From the NCBI RefSeq assembly GCF_019049245.1, contig NZ_JAGMUK010000082.1, positions 51,703 to 115,702 of the forward strand: a stretch of 64,000 nt of DNA. Reading direction: 5' to 3'. This DNA is from Streptomyces sp. AC555_RSS877. GTDB taxonomy: Bacteria; Actinomycetota; Actinomycetes; Streptomycetales; Streptomycetaceae. Positions 23,649 through 31,953 of the stretch are shown piece by piece. The number at the start of each line of letters is the position of its first letter. Within the stretch, counting starts at the first letter, position 1. The position numbers and the translations under genes were made by a program. Below the pieces are notes generated by a model. The model was given only the letters and a program-made list of their open reading frames with translations. It was not told where the DNA came from and made no database searches.

Positions 23649-24233
23649 ATGGCACGCGTAGGACTGACGACAGAACGCCTGGTGCGAGCGGGGGCCGAGC
23701 TGGCCGACGAGGTCGGCTTCGACCAGGTGACCGTCTCTGCGCTCGCCAGGCGGTTCGACGTCAAGGTCGCGAGTCTGTACTCGCACGTGAAGAACTCCCA
23801 GGACCTCAGGACCGGGATCGCCCTGCTCGCCCTGGAGGAACTGGCCGACCGGGGCGCAGCCGCGCTCGCTGGCCGGGCCGGCAAGGACGCCCTGACCGCC
23901 CTGGCCAACGTCTACCGCGACTACGCCCGCGAGCACCCCGGCCGTTACGCGGCGGCCCAGCTGAAGCTCTCCCCGGAGGCGGCGGCCGCCAGTGCCGGTG
24001 GCAGACACGCTCGGATGACCCGGGCGATCCTGCGCGGCTACGACCTGACGGAGCCGGACCAGACGCATGCGGTCCGGCTGCTGGGCAGCGTCTTCCACGG
24101 CTATGTCAGCCTGGAACTGGGGGGAGGGTTCAGTCACAGCGCCCCCGACTCACAGGAGACCTGGTCAAGAGTCCTGGACGCACTTGACGCGCTGCTGCGG
24201 AACTGGCCCGCGCCGCCCACGCCATCCGTGTAG
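23649..24233 (+). CDS. TetR-family regulator with C-terminal WHG-type domain
   Basis: A 194-residue repressor. The helix-turn-helix is GFDQVTVSALARRFDVKVASLYSHVKNSQDL (about 22-52), with the variant YSHVKN recognition helix in place of the common YYHFKN. The ligand-binding part has YAREHPGRYAAAQL and the end motif LLGSVFHGYVSLEL, as in the WHG-domain TetR group. A GAGG-containing ribosome site precedes the ATG at 23649. It lies upstream of, and in line with, the SGNH hydrolase gene 57 bases away, so it probably regulates that gene and itself. The inducer is unknown. Confidence 0.9.
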   Translation: MARVGLTTERLVRAGAELADEVGFDQVTVSALARRFDVKVASLYSHVKNSQDLRTGIALLALEELADRGAAALAGRAGKDALTALANVYRDYAREHPGRYAAAQLKLSPEAAAASAGGRHARMTRAILRGYDLTEPDQTHAVRLLGSVFHGYVSLELGGGFSHSAPDSQETWSRVLDALDALLRNWPAPPTPSV

Positions 24234-24290
24234 TCCGCCCGGTTCGCACCGTCCACGCAGTTCAGACACGTTGATCAACAGGTTGGGGTC

Positions 24291-25478
24291 ATGCACACCA
24301 AGGACGACTGGATCACCACGCCCATCACCATGGACCTCCTGCGCGGAGCCCTCGACCTGGAGCGCACCGAGCACGGTGTGCTGCCGCACCGGCTGCCCGC
24401 CCGGGCCCGGGCCCAGTGCACCGACGGGCAACTGGCCATGGCCGAGTCGCAGCCCTCCGGCGTACGGCTGGTCTTCCGCACCCGGGCGACCGCCGTCGAA
24501 CTGGACACGCTGCCCACCAAGCGGGTCTACGTGGGCACCCCACCCCGCCCGGACGGGGTCTACGAACTGCTCGTCAACGGCCGCCCGGCGGGCCGGGGCA
24601 GTGTGACGGACGGGCACATCCTGACGATCGACATGACCACCGGGAGCTTCGAGCGACGGCCCGGACAGCCCGGCACGCTTCGCTTCACCGGCCTGTCCGA
24701 GGGCGTCAAGGACGTCGAGATCTGGCTGCCGCACAACGAGACCACCGAGCTCGTCGCCCTGCGCACCGACGCCCCCGTCGAGGTGGCCCCGCCCTCGGGC
24801 CGCAGGGTGTGGCTGCACCACGGCAGCTCGATCAGCCACGGCTCCGACGCCGCGGGGCCCACCGCCATCTGGCCCGCACTGGCCGCCACTCGGGGCGGTG
24901 TGGAACTGATCAACCTGGGCCTGGGCGGCAGCGCCCTGCTCGACCCGTTCACCGCGCGCACCCTGCGCGACACTCCCGCCGACCTGATCAGCATCAAGAT
25001 CGGAATCAACCTCGTCAATCTGGATGTGATGCGCCTGCGTGCCTTCACCCCAGCCGTCCACGGTTTCCTCGACACCGTCCGCGAAGGGCACCCCACCGTC
25101 CCGCTGCTGGTCGTCTCGCCCATCCTGTGCCCCATCCACGAGGAGACGCCCGGCCCCGCCGCCCCCGACTTCGGCGATCCCGGGTCCGGGCAGATGCGGT
25201 TCGTGGCCATGGGCGATCCGGCGGAGCGCGCGAGCGGGAAACTGACCCTCGGCGTCGTACGGGACGAGCTGGCCCGGATCGTGGCGCAGCGAGCGGCCGA
25301 CGACCCGAACCTGCACTACCTCGACGGCCGCGACCTGTACGGCGAGCCGGATTCCGCCGAGCGCCCCCTGCCCGACAACCTCCACCCGGACGCCGCCACC
25401 CACCGCCTCATCGGGGAACGCTTCGCCGAGCTGGCCTTCACGGCCGACGGGGCCTTCGCGGACCACGGCGGCGTCTGA
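24291..25478 (+). CDS. SGNH/GDSL-type hydrolase
   Basis: A 395-residue esterase-like protein. The N-terminal 170 residues form a beta-rich accessory domain. The SGNH fold follows: block I with the nucleophile in WLHHGSSISHGSD (near 185), block II glycine in LINLGLGGSALLD, block III asparagine in SIKIGINLVN, and block V with DNLHPD supplying the catalytic Asp and His near 365. There is no signal peptide, so it acts inside the cell. Members with this layout are often annotated as lipase or acetylxylan-type esterase, and the real substrate is not known. The preceding TetR gene is its likely regulator. Confidence 0.88.
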   Translation: MHTKDDWITTPITMDLLRGALDLERTEHGVLPHRLPARARAQCTDGQLAMAESQPSGVRLVFRTRATAVELDTLPTKRVYVGTPPRPDGVYELLVNGRPAGRGSVTDGHILTIDMTTGSFERRPGQPGTLRFTGLSEGVKDVEIWLPHNETTELVALRTDAPVEVAPPSGRRVWLHHGSSISHGSDAAGPTAIWPALAATRGGVELINLGLGGSALLDPFTARTLRDTPADLISIKIGINLVNLDVMRLRAFTPAVHGFLDTVREGHPTVPLLVVSPILCPIHEETPGPAAPDFGDPGSGQMRFVAMGDPAERASGKLTLGVVRDELARIVAQRAADDPNLHYLDGRDLYGEPDSAERPLPDNLHPDAATHRLIGERFAELAFTADGAFADHGGV

Positions 25479-25529
25479 GTCCCGGCGCTGCCCCAAGCGC
25501 CCCTGGACGCGCGGAACCTCGGCCGCTCC

Positions 25530-26309
25530 CTAGACCGAGACGACCGTCAGCCCCGCGTCCTCGAACCGCCGTACCGTCTCCGGCGCGGCCGCCGCGTCCG
25601 TGACCAGGGTGTTCACGGACTCCGTCGCGCAGATCCGGGCGAAGGCCCGCTGCCCCAGCTTGCTGGAGTCCGCGGCGACGACGACACGCTCGGCGCGCTC
25701 GCACAGCAGCCGGTTGATCGCCGCCTCCGCCTCGTCGTGGGCCGAGGCACCGTGCGTGACGTCGAAGGCGACGACCCCGAGCACCGCCACGTCGACCGTG
25801 ATCTGGCTGAGCACTCCGTCCGCGAGCGGCCCCACGAGTTCGTACGACTGCGGGCGCGCGACCCCTCCGGTCAGCACGATCTTGAACTGCGGGCGTACGG
25901 CCAGCTCGTTGGCGATGTTCAGCGCGTTCGTGACCACGGTCAGCGCGGGTGAACCGGCCGCGAGGTCGGCGCGCACGGCCAGCGCCCGCGCCACCTCGGT
26001 CGTGGTCGTGCCGCCGGTGAGTCCCACCGCCTCGCCGGGGGCGACGAGGTCGGCCACCGCCCTCGCGATGCGCTGCTTCTCGGAGGCGTGGCGGGCCGTC
26101 TTGTAGCGCAGCGGCAGCTCGTACGACACGCCGTGCACGACCGCGCCGCCCCGGGTGCGCACGAGCATCTGCTGCTCGGCCAGCTGGTCGAAGTCGCGCC
26201 GGATGGTCGCGGACGAGACCGCCAGCTCGGCGGCCGCCTCCTCGACGTCCAGTCGGCCGCGCTCGACGAGCAGTTCCAGCAGCGTCTTCCACCGGGCGTC
26301 GCGTGACAT
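25530..26309 (-). CDS. DeoR/AgaR-family sugar regulator
   Basis: A 259-residue repressor. The DeoR helix-turn-helix at the N-terminus reads GRLDVEEAAAELAVSSATIRRDFDQLAEQQ, followed by RTRGGAV. The C-terminal sugar-phosphate sensor domain has VGLTGGTTTTEVARAL, TVVTNALNIANEL, LTGGVARPQSYELVGPLA and VVVAADSSKLGQ. It is divergent from the SIS isomerase and class II aldolase genes, and by family habit it represses them until an amino-sugar or ketose phosphate appears. Repeats that could bind it lie in the shared intergenic region. Confidence 0.93.
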   Translation of the reverse strand: MSRDARWKTLLELLVERGRLDVEEAAAELAVSSATIRRDFDQLAEQQMLVRTRGGAVVHGVSYELPLRYKTARHASEKQRIARAVADLVAPGEAVGLTGGTTTTEVARALAVRADLAAGSPALTVVTNALNIANELAVRPQFKIVLTGGVARPQSYELVGPLADGVLSQITVDVAVLGVVAFDVTHGASAHDEAEAAINRLLCERAERVVVAADSSKLGQRAFARICATESVNTLVTDAAAAPETVRRFEDAGLTVVSV

Positions 26310-26363
26310 CCGCGCCCCTCCCTTCCTCGATCTCCCGGTGACCCTAGCGCACCCCCACTTTGG

Positions 26364-26414
26364 GCTTGATGCTTGATTCTGCTCGAAACAACGCTATATC
26401 TTGCACAAACAAGC
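26364..26414 (+). promoter_or_regulatory. Promoter and repeat operator of the SIS/aldolase operon
   Basis: GCTTGAT occurs twice head to tail at 26364-26377, and CAAGC appears in inverted orientation at 26410-26414. TTGATT at 26373-26378 and TATATC at 26395-26400, 16 bases apart, could be the promoter of the rightward operon. The stretch is AT-rich compared with its surroundings. Tandem direct repeats suit DeoR-family binding. Confidence 0.5.
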
Positions 26415-26433
26415 AAAAGCAGAGAGGTGTGGC

Positions 26434-27315
26434 ATGACTCATGTCGAGGACGAGCTGACCAGCCAGCCCGAGTGCTGGACACGCGCGGCTGAGCGGGCGC
26501 CGAAACACGGCGGGGCGCTGCCGGCGCCGGGGGAGCGGGTCGCGATCGTCGGCTGCGGCACCTCCTACTTCATGGCGCAGGCCGTGGCGGCCCTGCGCGA
26601 GCAATCGGGCCAGGGGGAGACGGACGCCTTCGCCGCCTCCGAGTTCCCGTACGGCCGCTCGTACGACCGAGTCGTCGCCCTCACCCGCTCCGGCACCACC
26701 ACCGAAGTGCTGGAACTCCTCGGCGAGCTGCGGGGACGCACCCGCACCACCGCCATCACCGCGGACCCCGACACCCCCGTCGTGGCAGCCGCCGACGACC
26801 TCGTCGTCCTCGACTTCGCGGACGAACGGTCCGTCGTGCAGACCCGGTTCGCCACCACCGCGCTCACCCTGCTCCGCGCCCACCTCGGCCTGCACACCGA
26901 CGCCGTCGTCGCCGACGCGCGCACCGCGCTCCGCACGCAGCTGCCCCAAGGGCTCGTGGAGTGCTCGCAGTTCACCTTCCTCGGCCGCGGCTGGACGGTC
27001 GGGCTGGCCAACGAGGCCGGGCTGAAGATGCGCGAGGCCTGCCTCGCCTGGACCGAGGCCTACCCGGCGATGGAGTACCGGCACGGCCCCATCAGCGTCA
27101 CCACCCATGGCACCGCCACCTGGATGCTCGGCGAGGCACCGGACGGCCTGCCGGAACAGGTCCGCGACACGGGCGCGCTGTGGGTCGCGGGCGGCCTCGA
27201 CCCGCTCGCCGAACTGGTCCGCGTCCAGCGGCTCGCCGTCGCCGTCGCAGCGGCCCGCGGCCTCGACCCCGACCGGCCGCGCCACCTCACCCGCTCGGTG
27301 ATCCTCGCCCCCTGA
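26434..27315 (+). CDS. SIS-domain sugar isomerase/deaminase (AgaS/GlmS-like)
   Basis: A 293-residue protein with two SIS domains. The first has IVGCGTSYFMAQAVAAL (near 40-56) and VVALTRSGTTTEVLELLGEL, the phosphosugar-binding SGTT motif. The second has FTFLGRGWTVGLANEAGLKMREACLAWTEAY followed by PAMEYRHGPISV, which carries the EYRHGP loop seen in GlmS and AgaS. There is no glutaminase domain, so it should act as an aldose/ketose isomerase or amino-sugar deaminase. GAGAGG precedes the ATG at 26434. It is the first gene of an operon with the aldolase, probably controlled by the divergent DeoR repressor. Confidence 0.9.
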   Translation: MTHVEDELTSQPECWTRAAERAPKHGGALPAPGERVAIVGCGTSYFMAQAVAALREQSGQGETDAFAASEFPYGRSYDRVVALTRSGTTTEVLELLGELRGRTRTTAITADPDTPVVAAADDLVVLDFADERSVVQTRFATTALTLLRAHLGLHTDAVVADARTALRTQLPQGLVECSQFTFLGRGWTVGLANEAGLKMREACLAWTEAYPAMEYRHGPISVTTHGTATWMLGEAPDGLPEQVRDTGALWVAGGLDPLAELVRVQRLAVAVAAARGLDPDRPRHLTRSVILAP

Positions 27316-27364
27316 AGCCTCTGAAGCCCTCTGACGCCCTCTGAAGTCTTCGGAAGGATCAGCC

Positions 27365-28213
27365 GTGCCCCTCGCCACCACCGGTGAGCTCGTGACGCGC
27401 GCCGCCACCGCGCACTCCGCCGTCGCCGCCTTCAACATCATCACGCTGGAGCACGTCGAGGCGGTCATCGCCGGTGCGGAGTCGGTGGGTTCGCCCGTCG
27501 TCCTCCAAGTCAGCGAGAACGCCGTCAAGTTCCGCCACGGACACCTGCTCCCGCTCGCCCGCGCCGCCGTCACCGCCGCCGAGCGCGCCTGCGTACCCGT
27601 CGCGTTGCACCTCGACCACGTGCAGAGCGACCACCTGCTGCGGCAGGCTGCCGACGCCGGATTCAGCTCCGTCATGTACGACGCGGCCCGTCTGCCGTAC
27701 GACGAGAACCTTGCCGCGACCAGAGCCGCCGCCGACTGGGGGCACGCCCAAGGGCTGTGGATCGAGGCCGAGTTGGGCCGGATCGGCGGCAAGGACGGCG
27801 CGTCGCCGCTGGACGCCCACGCACCCGGCGCCCGCACCGACCCCGCCGAGGCCCGCTCCTTCGTCGCGGACTCCGGCGTCGACGCCCTCGCCGTGGCCAT
27901 CGGCAGCTCCCATGCCATGACCACCCGCACCGCGACCCTGGACCACGCCCTCCTCAAGAGCCTGGCCGCCGCCCTGGACGTACCCCTCGTGCTGCACGGC
28001 TCGTCGGGAGTGACGGACGGCGAGCTGACCAAGGCCGCCGCGGGAGGCATCGCCAAGGTCAACGTCGGCACCGCCCTCAACATCGCCATGACCGGCGCGA
28101 TCCGCGAGTTCCTGGCCGCCCACCCCGAGGCGGTCGACTCGCGGGCGTACCTGGGAGCGGGCCGGGAGGCGATGGTGCGGGCGGTGGCCGGGATCATCCG
28201 GGTCCTCGGCTGA
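27365..28213 (+). CDS. Class II aldolase (GatY/KbaY/FbaA family)
   Basis: A 282-residue zinc-dependent aldolase that splits or joins ketose-1,6-bisphosphates to dihydroxyacetone phosphate and an aldehyde. Conserved parts are AAFNIITLEHVEAVI near the N-terminus, the metal site in VALHLDHVQSDHLL (about 78-91), the active-site FSSVMYDAARLPYDENLA, IEAELGRIGGKDG, the metal histidine in AVAIGSSHAM, and VLHGSSGVTDGELTKAAAGGIAKVNVGT for phosphate binding. The GTG at 27365 follows GGAAGGA. With the SIS protein it would form the lower part of a tagatose- or amino-sugar pathway. A triplicated CCTCTGA-type repeat lies in the short gap before it. Confidence 0.92.
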   Translation: MPLATTGELVTRAATAHSAVAAFNIITLEHVEAVIAGAESVGSPVVLQVSENAVKFRHGHLLPLARAAVTAAERACVPVALHLDHVQSDHLLRQAADAGFSSVMYDAARLPYDENLAATRAAADWGHAQGLWIEAELGRIGGKDGASPLDAHAPGARTDPAEARSFVADSGVDALAVAIGSSHAMTTRTATLDHALLKSLAAALDVPLVLHGSSGVTDGELTKAAAGGIAKVNVGTALNIAMTGAIREFLAAHPEAVDSRAYLGAGREAMVRAVAGIIRVLG

Positions 28214-28252
28214 CGGGACCGGCGCGGTCGTACGGCGCACGGCCCGCCGCCG

Positions 28253-29410
28253 CTATCCCTTGACTGCCTTCAGCACCACGAACTTCGCGTCACTGGCGAC
28301 CAGTTGACTGTTGCCGAACAACCGGCGCAGCTTCAGGTGGTAGCCGAGATGACGGTTGCCGATCACCCACAGTTCGCCGCCCGGCCTGAGCGCCCGCCGC
28401 GCCCCGGTGAACATCCGCCAGGCGGTGGCGTCCGTCGTCGTCTGGTGGGAGTGGAACGGCGGGTTGTTCAGCACCAGGTCCACGCTGTCGGCCGGCACCC
28501 CCGCCAGCCCGTCCCCGACCCGGAACTCGGCATGCCCCGGCACGCCGTTCGCCTTGAACGTCGCCTCCGCCGAGGCCACCGCCTGGAACGACTCGTCCAC
28601 GAACAGCACCTCGGCCTCCGGATCCGCCAGCGCCATCGCCGTACCGACGACACCGTTGCCGCATCCCAGGTCCACCACCCGCTGTCCGCCACGGCTGCCC
28701 GGCAGGTGCTGCAGAAAGAACCGGGTGCCGACGTCGAGGCGGTCCGCGCAGAAGACCCCCGCGTGGTTGACGACCGTACGGCCCGAGACGAGGCCGACAC
28801 CGCCGGGAAGCTCATAGCTGTACGGCCACGGACTGGTGGTGCGCTCCGGCGACGGCGACAGCGACGGCTCCGGCGTGCAGAAGATCAGCCGGGCCTTCTT
28901 CTCCGCGAGCGAGGTGCGGGTCGGACCGAGAATCCGCTCGAACAACCGCAGCGTCGAGGTGTGGATCTCCTTCACCATGCCGGTGCCGACGACGACCGTG
29001 GCCTCGTGCACCGCGGGCGCCAGCCGCAGCAGCTGGTCCTCCAGCAGGGCCAGGCTCTTCGGCACCCGCACCAGCAGGACGTCGACCCGCCCGGGCGGCG
29101 GATCCTGCGTGGTGAGCAGCCGCACAGCACCGGTCTCGACACCGGCCCGCGCCAGGTTCGCCCGGGTCGCCTCCTGGGTCAGGTACGAGTCGGTGATCTG
29201 CACCGGCCGGTGCGCCGCGAGCGCCGTGACCAGCGCGCCCCAGCGGTCCCCGACCACCACGACCGTGCCGGACAGCGGCACGTCCTGGTCCGCCAGATGC
29301 CTGAGGAGGTAATCGTCGGAGGCGTCCCAGGCGCGCAGCTGGTCACGCGGGTCCTCGGGGAAGCGGGACAGCGTGAGCTCGCCCCAGGGAGTCGTCATAC
29401 GGTCGGTCAT
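28253..29410 (-). CDS. rlmG: RlmG/RsmC-like ribosomal RNA guanine-N2 methyltransferase
   Basis: A 385-residue tandem-fold methyltransferase that should methylate a guanine in ribosomal RNA using SAM. The N-terminal half is a degenerate methyltransferase domain (TVVVVGDRWGALVTALAA). The C-terminal half is catalytic, with motif I VVDLGCGNGVVGTAMA, the acidic VLFVDES, and motif IV LVLNNPPFHSHQT, whose NPPF is typical of N2-guanine or N6-adenine methylation. Length and domain plan fit RlmG, and RsmC is the nearest alternative. It is divergent from alkB across 54 bases. Housekeeping role inferred from family. Confidence 0.88.
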   Translation of the reverse strand: MTDRMTTPWGELTLSRFPEDPRDQLRAWDASDDYLLRHLADQDVPLSGTVVVVGDRWGALVTALAAHRPVQITDSYLTQEATRANLARAGVETGAVRLLTTQDPPPGRVDVLLVRVPKSLALLEDQLLRLAPAVHEATVVVGTGMVKEIHTSTLRLFERILGPTRTSLAEKKARLIFCTPEPSLSPSPERTTSPWPYSYELPGGVGLVSGRTVVNHAGVFCADRLDVGTRFFLQHLPGSRGGQRVVDLGCGNGVVGTAMALADPEAEVLFVDESFQAVASAEATFKANGVPGHAEFRVGDGLAGVPADSVDLVLNNPPFHSHQTTTDATAWRMFTGARRALRPGGELWVIGNRHLGYHLKLRRLFGNSQLVASDAKFVVLKAVKG

Positions 29411-29452
29411 CGTGCCCCCAGGCTAGCGGAGCAGCAGCTCAGCCCTGTCGGG

Positions 29453-29458
29453 CAGGAT
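29453..29458 (+). promoter_or_regulatory. Candidate -10 box of a leaderless alkB transcript
   Basis: CAGGAT lies exactly six bases before the ATG at 29465, the spacing of leaderless transcripts in actinobacteria, and no ribosome site lies between. The first base departs from TANNNT, so this is the weakest of the set. Confidence 0.4.
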
Positions 29459-29464
29459 GGAACC

Positions 29465-30106
29465 ATGGACAGCGAGCTGTTTCCCAGAGCCCGTACGGAG
29501 GTCGCGCCCGGCGCGGTGCACGTGCCGGACTGGCTGGACACGGCCCGGCAGCGTGAGCTCCTCGAAGCCTGCCGGGAGTGGGCCAGACCGCCCGCCGGCC
29601 TCAGAACGGTCCGCACACCCGGCGGCGGCACGATGACCGCCCGCCAGGTCTGTCTGGGCTGGCACTGGTATCCGTACGCCTACGCCCGCACGGTCGTCGA
29701 CGGCGACGGCACCCCCGTGAAGCCGTTCCCCGACTGGCTGGGTGACCTGGGCCGGGACGCGGCGCGTGATGCCCTGGGCGCCGAACCGGTTCCGTACGAC
29801 ATCGCGCTGATCAACTTCTACGACGGAGACGCCCGCATGGGCATGCACCGCGACAGCGACGAGAAGTCGGACGCGCCGGTGGTGTCGCTGAGCCTCGGCG
29901 ACACCTGCGTGTTCCGCTTCGGCAACCCCGACTCCCGGGCCCGGCCGTACACGGACGTCGAACTGCGCAGCGGCGACCTCTTCGTGTTCGGCGGGCCGTC
30001 CCGGCTCGCGTACCACGGGGTGCCCCGGGTCCACGCGGGTACCGCACCGCCGGAGTTGGGGCTGACCGGGCGGCTGAGCATCACGCTTCGGGCGAGTGGC
30101 CTGTAG
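29465..30106 (+). CDS. alkB: AlkB-family 2-oxoglutarate/Fe(II) dioxygenase
   Basis: A 213-residue DNA-repair dioxygenase that removes methyl groups from alkylated bases by oxidation. The iron ligands are visible in MGMHRDSDEK (His-X-Asp, near 125-130) and in YHGVPRV with the distal histidine near 183. The 2-oxoglutarate arginines are in GLTGRLSITLRASG at the C-terminus. NFYDGDARMGMH and SLSLGDTCVFRFGN are family signatures. The protein is intact and of usual length. It is divergent from the RNA methyltransferase gene and appears to be read from a leaderless transcript. Confidence 0.93.
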   Translation: MDSELFPRARTEVAPGAVHVPDWLDTARQRELLEACREWARPPAGLRTVRTPGGGTMTARQVCLGWHWYPYAYARTVVDGDGTPVKPFPDWLGDLGRDAARDALGAEPVPYDIALINFYDGDARMGMHRDSDEKSDAPVVSLSLGDTCVFRFGNPDSRARPYTDVELRSGDLFVFGGPSRLAYHGVPRVHAGTAPPELGLTGRLSITLRASGL

Positions 30107-30142
30107 GCCGCCGGGGCTGCGGATCATGGGAGACTCGCCCTC

Positions 30143-31384
30143 ATGAGCGGCAAGGCGGACCCCCGTACGGCGGGGGAAGGGACCACCTCGAGAGCGCGGC
30201 TGGACCGGGGGCGCGGGGCGCTCGGGCCCGCGTTGGAGCTCGTGCACACCGGACGCGCGCCGACCCGCGCCGTCCTGACCGCCGAGCTCGGCGTGACGCG
30301 GGCCACCGCCGGCGCGGTCGCCGCCGAACTGGAGGCGCTCGGGCTGATCCGGGTCGACGCCCGGCCCGGCGCGGCGGCCGGTTCGCAGGGGAGGCCCTCG
30401 CACCGGCTCGCGGTCGCCGAGGACGGGCCCGTCGTCCTCGCCGCACAGGTGCACGCCGACGGGTTCCGGGCGGCGCTGGTCGGTCTGGGCGGCCGTATCG
30501 TCGCCACCGCCCCCGGCTGCGAGACCGTCGAAGAGGATCCCGCGAAGGTCCTCGTGTCCGTCGTGGAAGCGGGCGCCGAACTGCTGCGCACGACCGGACG
30601 GCGGTGCGTGGGAGCCGGGCTCGCCGTGCCGTCGGCGGTCGCCGAGCCGGACGGACTCGCCCTGAACCCGCTGCACCTGGCGTGGCCGGTGGGCGCCCCG
30701 GTCCGCCGCATCTTCGCGGAGTGCGTACGCGCGGCCGGGATCGGCGGACCGGCCTTCGCCGGCAACGACGTCAACCTCGCGGCGCTCGCCGAGCACCGGC
30801 ACGGCGCGGGCCGCGGCGCCCGGGACCTGCTGTGCGTGGCCACCGGGCACCGGGGCGTGGGCGGCGCGCTGGTGCTCGACGGGCGTCTGCACACCGGCAG
30901 TGCGGGACTGGCCCTCGAAGTCGGCCACCTCACCGTCAACCCGGAGGGACGCCCCTGCCACTGCGGCAGCCGCGGCTGCCTCGACGTCGAGGCCGACCCG
31001 CTCGCCTTCCTCACCGCCGCGGGCCGCGACCCGGGCCCGGAGGTCTCCCTCCTCCAGCAGGCCAACGACCTCATCCGCAACCACTACGACGACCCGCACG
31101 TCCGCACCGCCACCGAGGCCCTGATCGACCGCCTCGGCCTCGGTCTGGCCGGCCTGGTGAACATCCTCAACCCGGACCGGATCATCCTCGGCGGCCTGCA
31201 CCGCACCCTGCTGGGCGCCGACCCGCACCGCCTGCGCGCGGTCGTCGCCGACCGCAGTCTGTGGGGGCAGAGCGGCGGCGTCCCCATCCTGGCGTGCACC
31301 CTCGACCACAACAGCCTGGTCGGCGCGGCCGAGCTGGCGTGGCAGCCGGTACTGGACGATCCGCTGGGCGCGCTGGCCCAGTGA
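30143..31384 (+). CDS. ROK-family protein (NagC/Mlc-like regulator)
   Basis: A 413-residue ROK repressor or sugar kinase. An N-terminal winged helix (RAVLTAELGVTRATAGAVAAELEALGLIRVD) is followed by a linker rich in Gly and Ala and the ROK domain. ROK hallmarks are VGAGLAVPSAV, GGPAFAGNDVNLAALAEHRHGAG, and the zinc site GHLTVNPEGRPCHCGSRGCLDVEA with its CxCGxxGC cysteines. The DNA-binding domain makes it a regulator of sugar use rather than a plain kinase. A conserved phosphate loop (DxGxT) at the start of the ROK domain is not obvious, which also argues against kinase activity. It lies just upstream of an RpiB/LacAB gene, though that gene has its own promoter. Confidence 0.9.
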   Translation: MSGKADPRTAGEGTTSRARLDRGRGALGPALELVHTGRAPTRAVLTAELGVTRATAGAVAAELEALGLIRVDARPGAAAGSQGRPSHRLAVAEDGPVVLAAQVHADGFRAALVGLGGRIVATAPGCETVEEDPAKVLVSVVEAGAELLRTTGRRCVGAGLAVPSAVAEPDGLALNPLHLAWPVGAPVRRIFAECVRAAGIGGPAFAGNDVNLAALAEHRHGAGRGARDLLCVATGHRGVGGALVLDGRLHTGSAGLALEVGHLTVNPEGRPCHCGSRGCLDVEADPLAFLTAAGRDPGPEVSLLQQANDLIRNHYDDPHVRTATEALIDRLGLGLAGLVNILNPDRIILGGLHRTLLGADPHRLRAVVADRSLWGQSGGVPILACTLDHNSLVGAAELAWQPVLDDPLGALAQ

Positions 31385-31462
31385 CGCTGACGCCTCCTCG
31401 GCGGCCGGTCCGTCGCCCTGACCACACGAGCACCTGAGGTCGGTGTTCGCGACCCCGTGCCG

Positions 31463-31491
31463 TGAGACCCTGAGTCACCCCCGGGTAGGCT
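31463..31491 (+). promoter_or_regulatory. Leaderless promoter of the RpiB/LacAB-like gene
   Basis: TGAGAC at 31463-31468 and TAGGCT at 31486-31491 have a 17-base spacer. The -10 box ends six bases before the ATG at 31498, so transcription should begin at or next to the start codon. Confidence 0.6.
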
Positions 31492-31497
31492 CGTGAC

Positions 31498-31947
31498 ATG
31501 CGGATCTCCGTTTCCTCGGACATGGACGAACCCGTGGCGCGCGCTCTCGTCACGGAACTGCGCGACCGCGGCCACGAGGTGGTGCCGTACGGCGCGCTGA
31601 ACCCCGGCGACGACTCCCGGTGGGCCGTCTGCTCGGAGGCCGCCGCCCGTGAGGTCGCCGCCGGCACCGCGGACCAGGCCGTGGTGTGCTGCTGGACCGG
31701 CACCGGCGCGTCGATCGCCGCGAACAAGGTGGCGGGCGTACGCGCCGCCCTGTGCACGGACGCCTACACGGCCGACGGCGCCCGCCGCTGGAACGACGCC
31801 AACGCGCTGGCCCTCAGTCTGCGGCTGACGTCCGAGCCGCTGCTCAAGGAGATCCTCGACGCCTGGTTCACCGCCACGGCCGGCGAGGACGCGGAGGACC
31901 GGGAGAACGTGGCCCGCGTCGCACGCCTCGACCTCGGCAGGACCTAG
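31498..31947 (+). CDS. RpiB/LacA/LacB-family sugar-phosphate isomerase
   Basis: A 149-residue protein of the ribose-5-phosphate isomerase B/galactose-6-phosphate isomerase family. Signatures are MRISVSSDMDEPVARALVTELRDRGHEV at the N-terminus, VVCCWTGTGASIAANKVAGVRAALC in the active-site loop (a cysteine-containing CCWTGTG at about 63-69), and the substrate loop RRWNDANALALSLR. The usual G-T-G-I/N-G sequence is changed to GTGASIAANK, as in actinobacterial paralogues distinct from pentose-pathway RpiB, so the exact sugar phosphate is uncertain. Its leaderless promoter is independent of the ROK gene 113 bases upstream. Confidence 0.85.
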   Translation: MRISVSSDMDEPVARALVTELRDRGHEVVPYGALNPGDDSRWAVCSEAAAREVAAGTADQAVVCCWTGTGASIAANKVAGVRAALCTDAYTADGARRWNDANALALSLRLTSEPLLKEILDAWFTATAGEDAEDRENVARVARLDLGRT

Positions 31948-31953
31948 CAGGCC

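Noticed and set aside
27313..27355. Triplicated CCTCTGA-type repeat before the aldolase gene
   Set aside because: It is short, imperfect and in a 49-base gap; it may be a chance duplication and was not listed as a regulatory site.
28304..29400. 600-codon plus-strand frame running across rlmG into alkB
   Set aside because: Only the part from the ATG at 29465 is AlkB. The upstream part is antisense to rlmG and has the composition of a GC-rich shadow frame.
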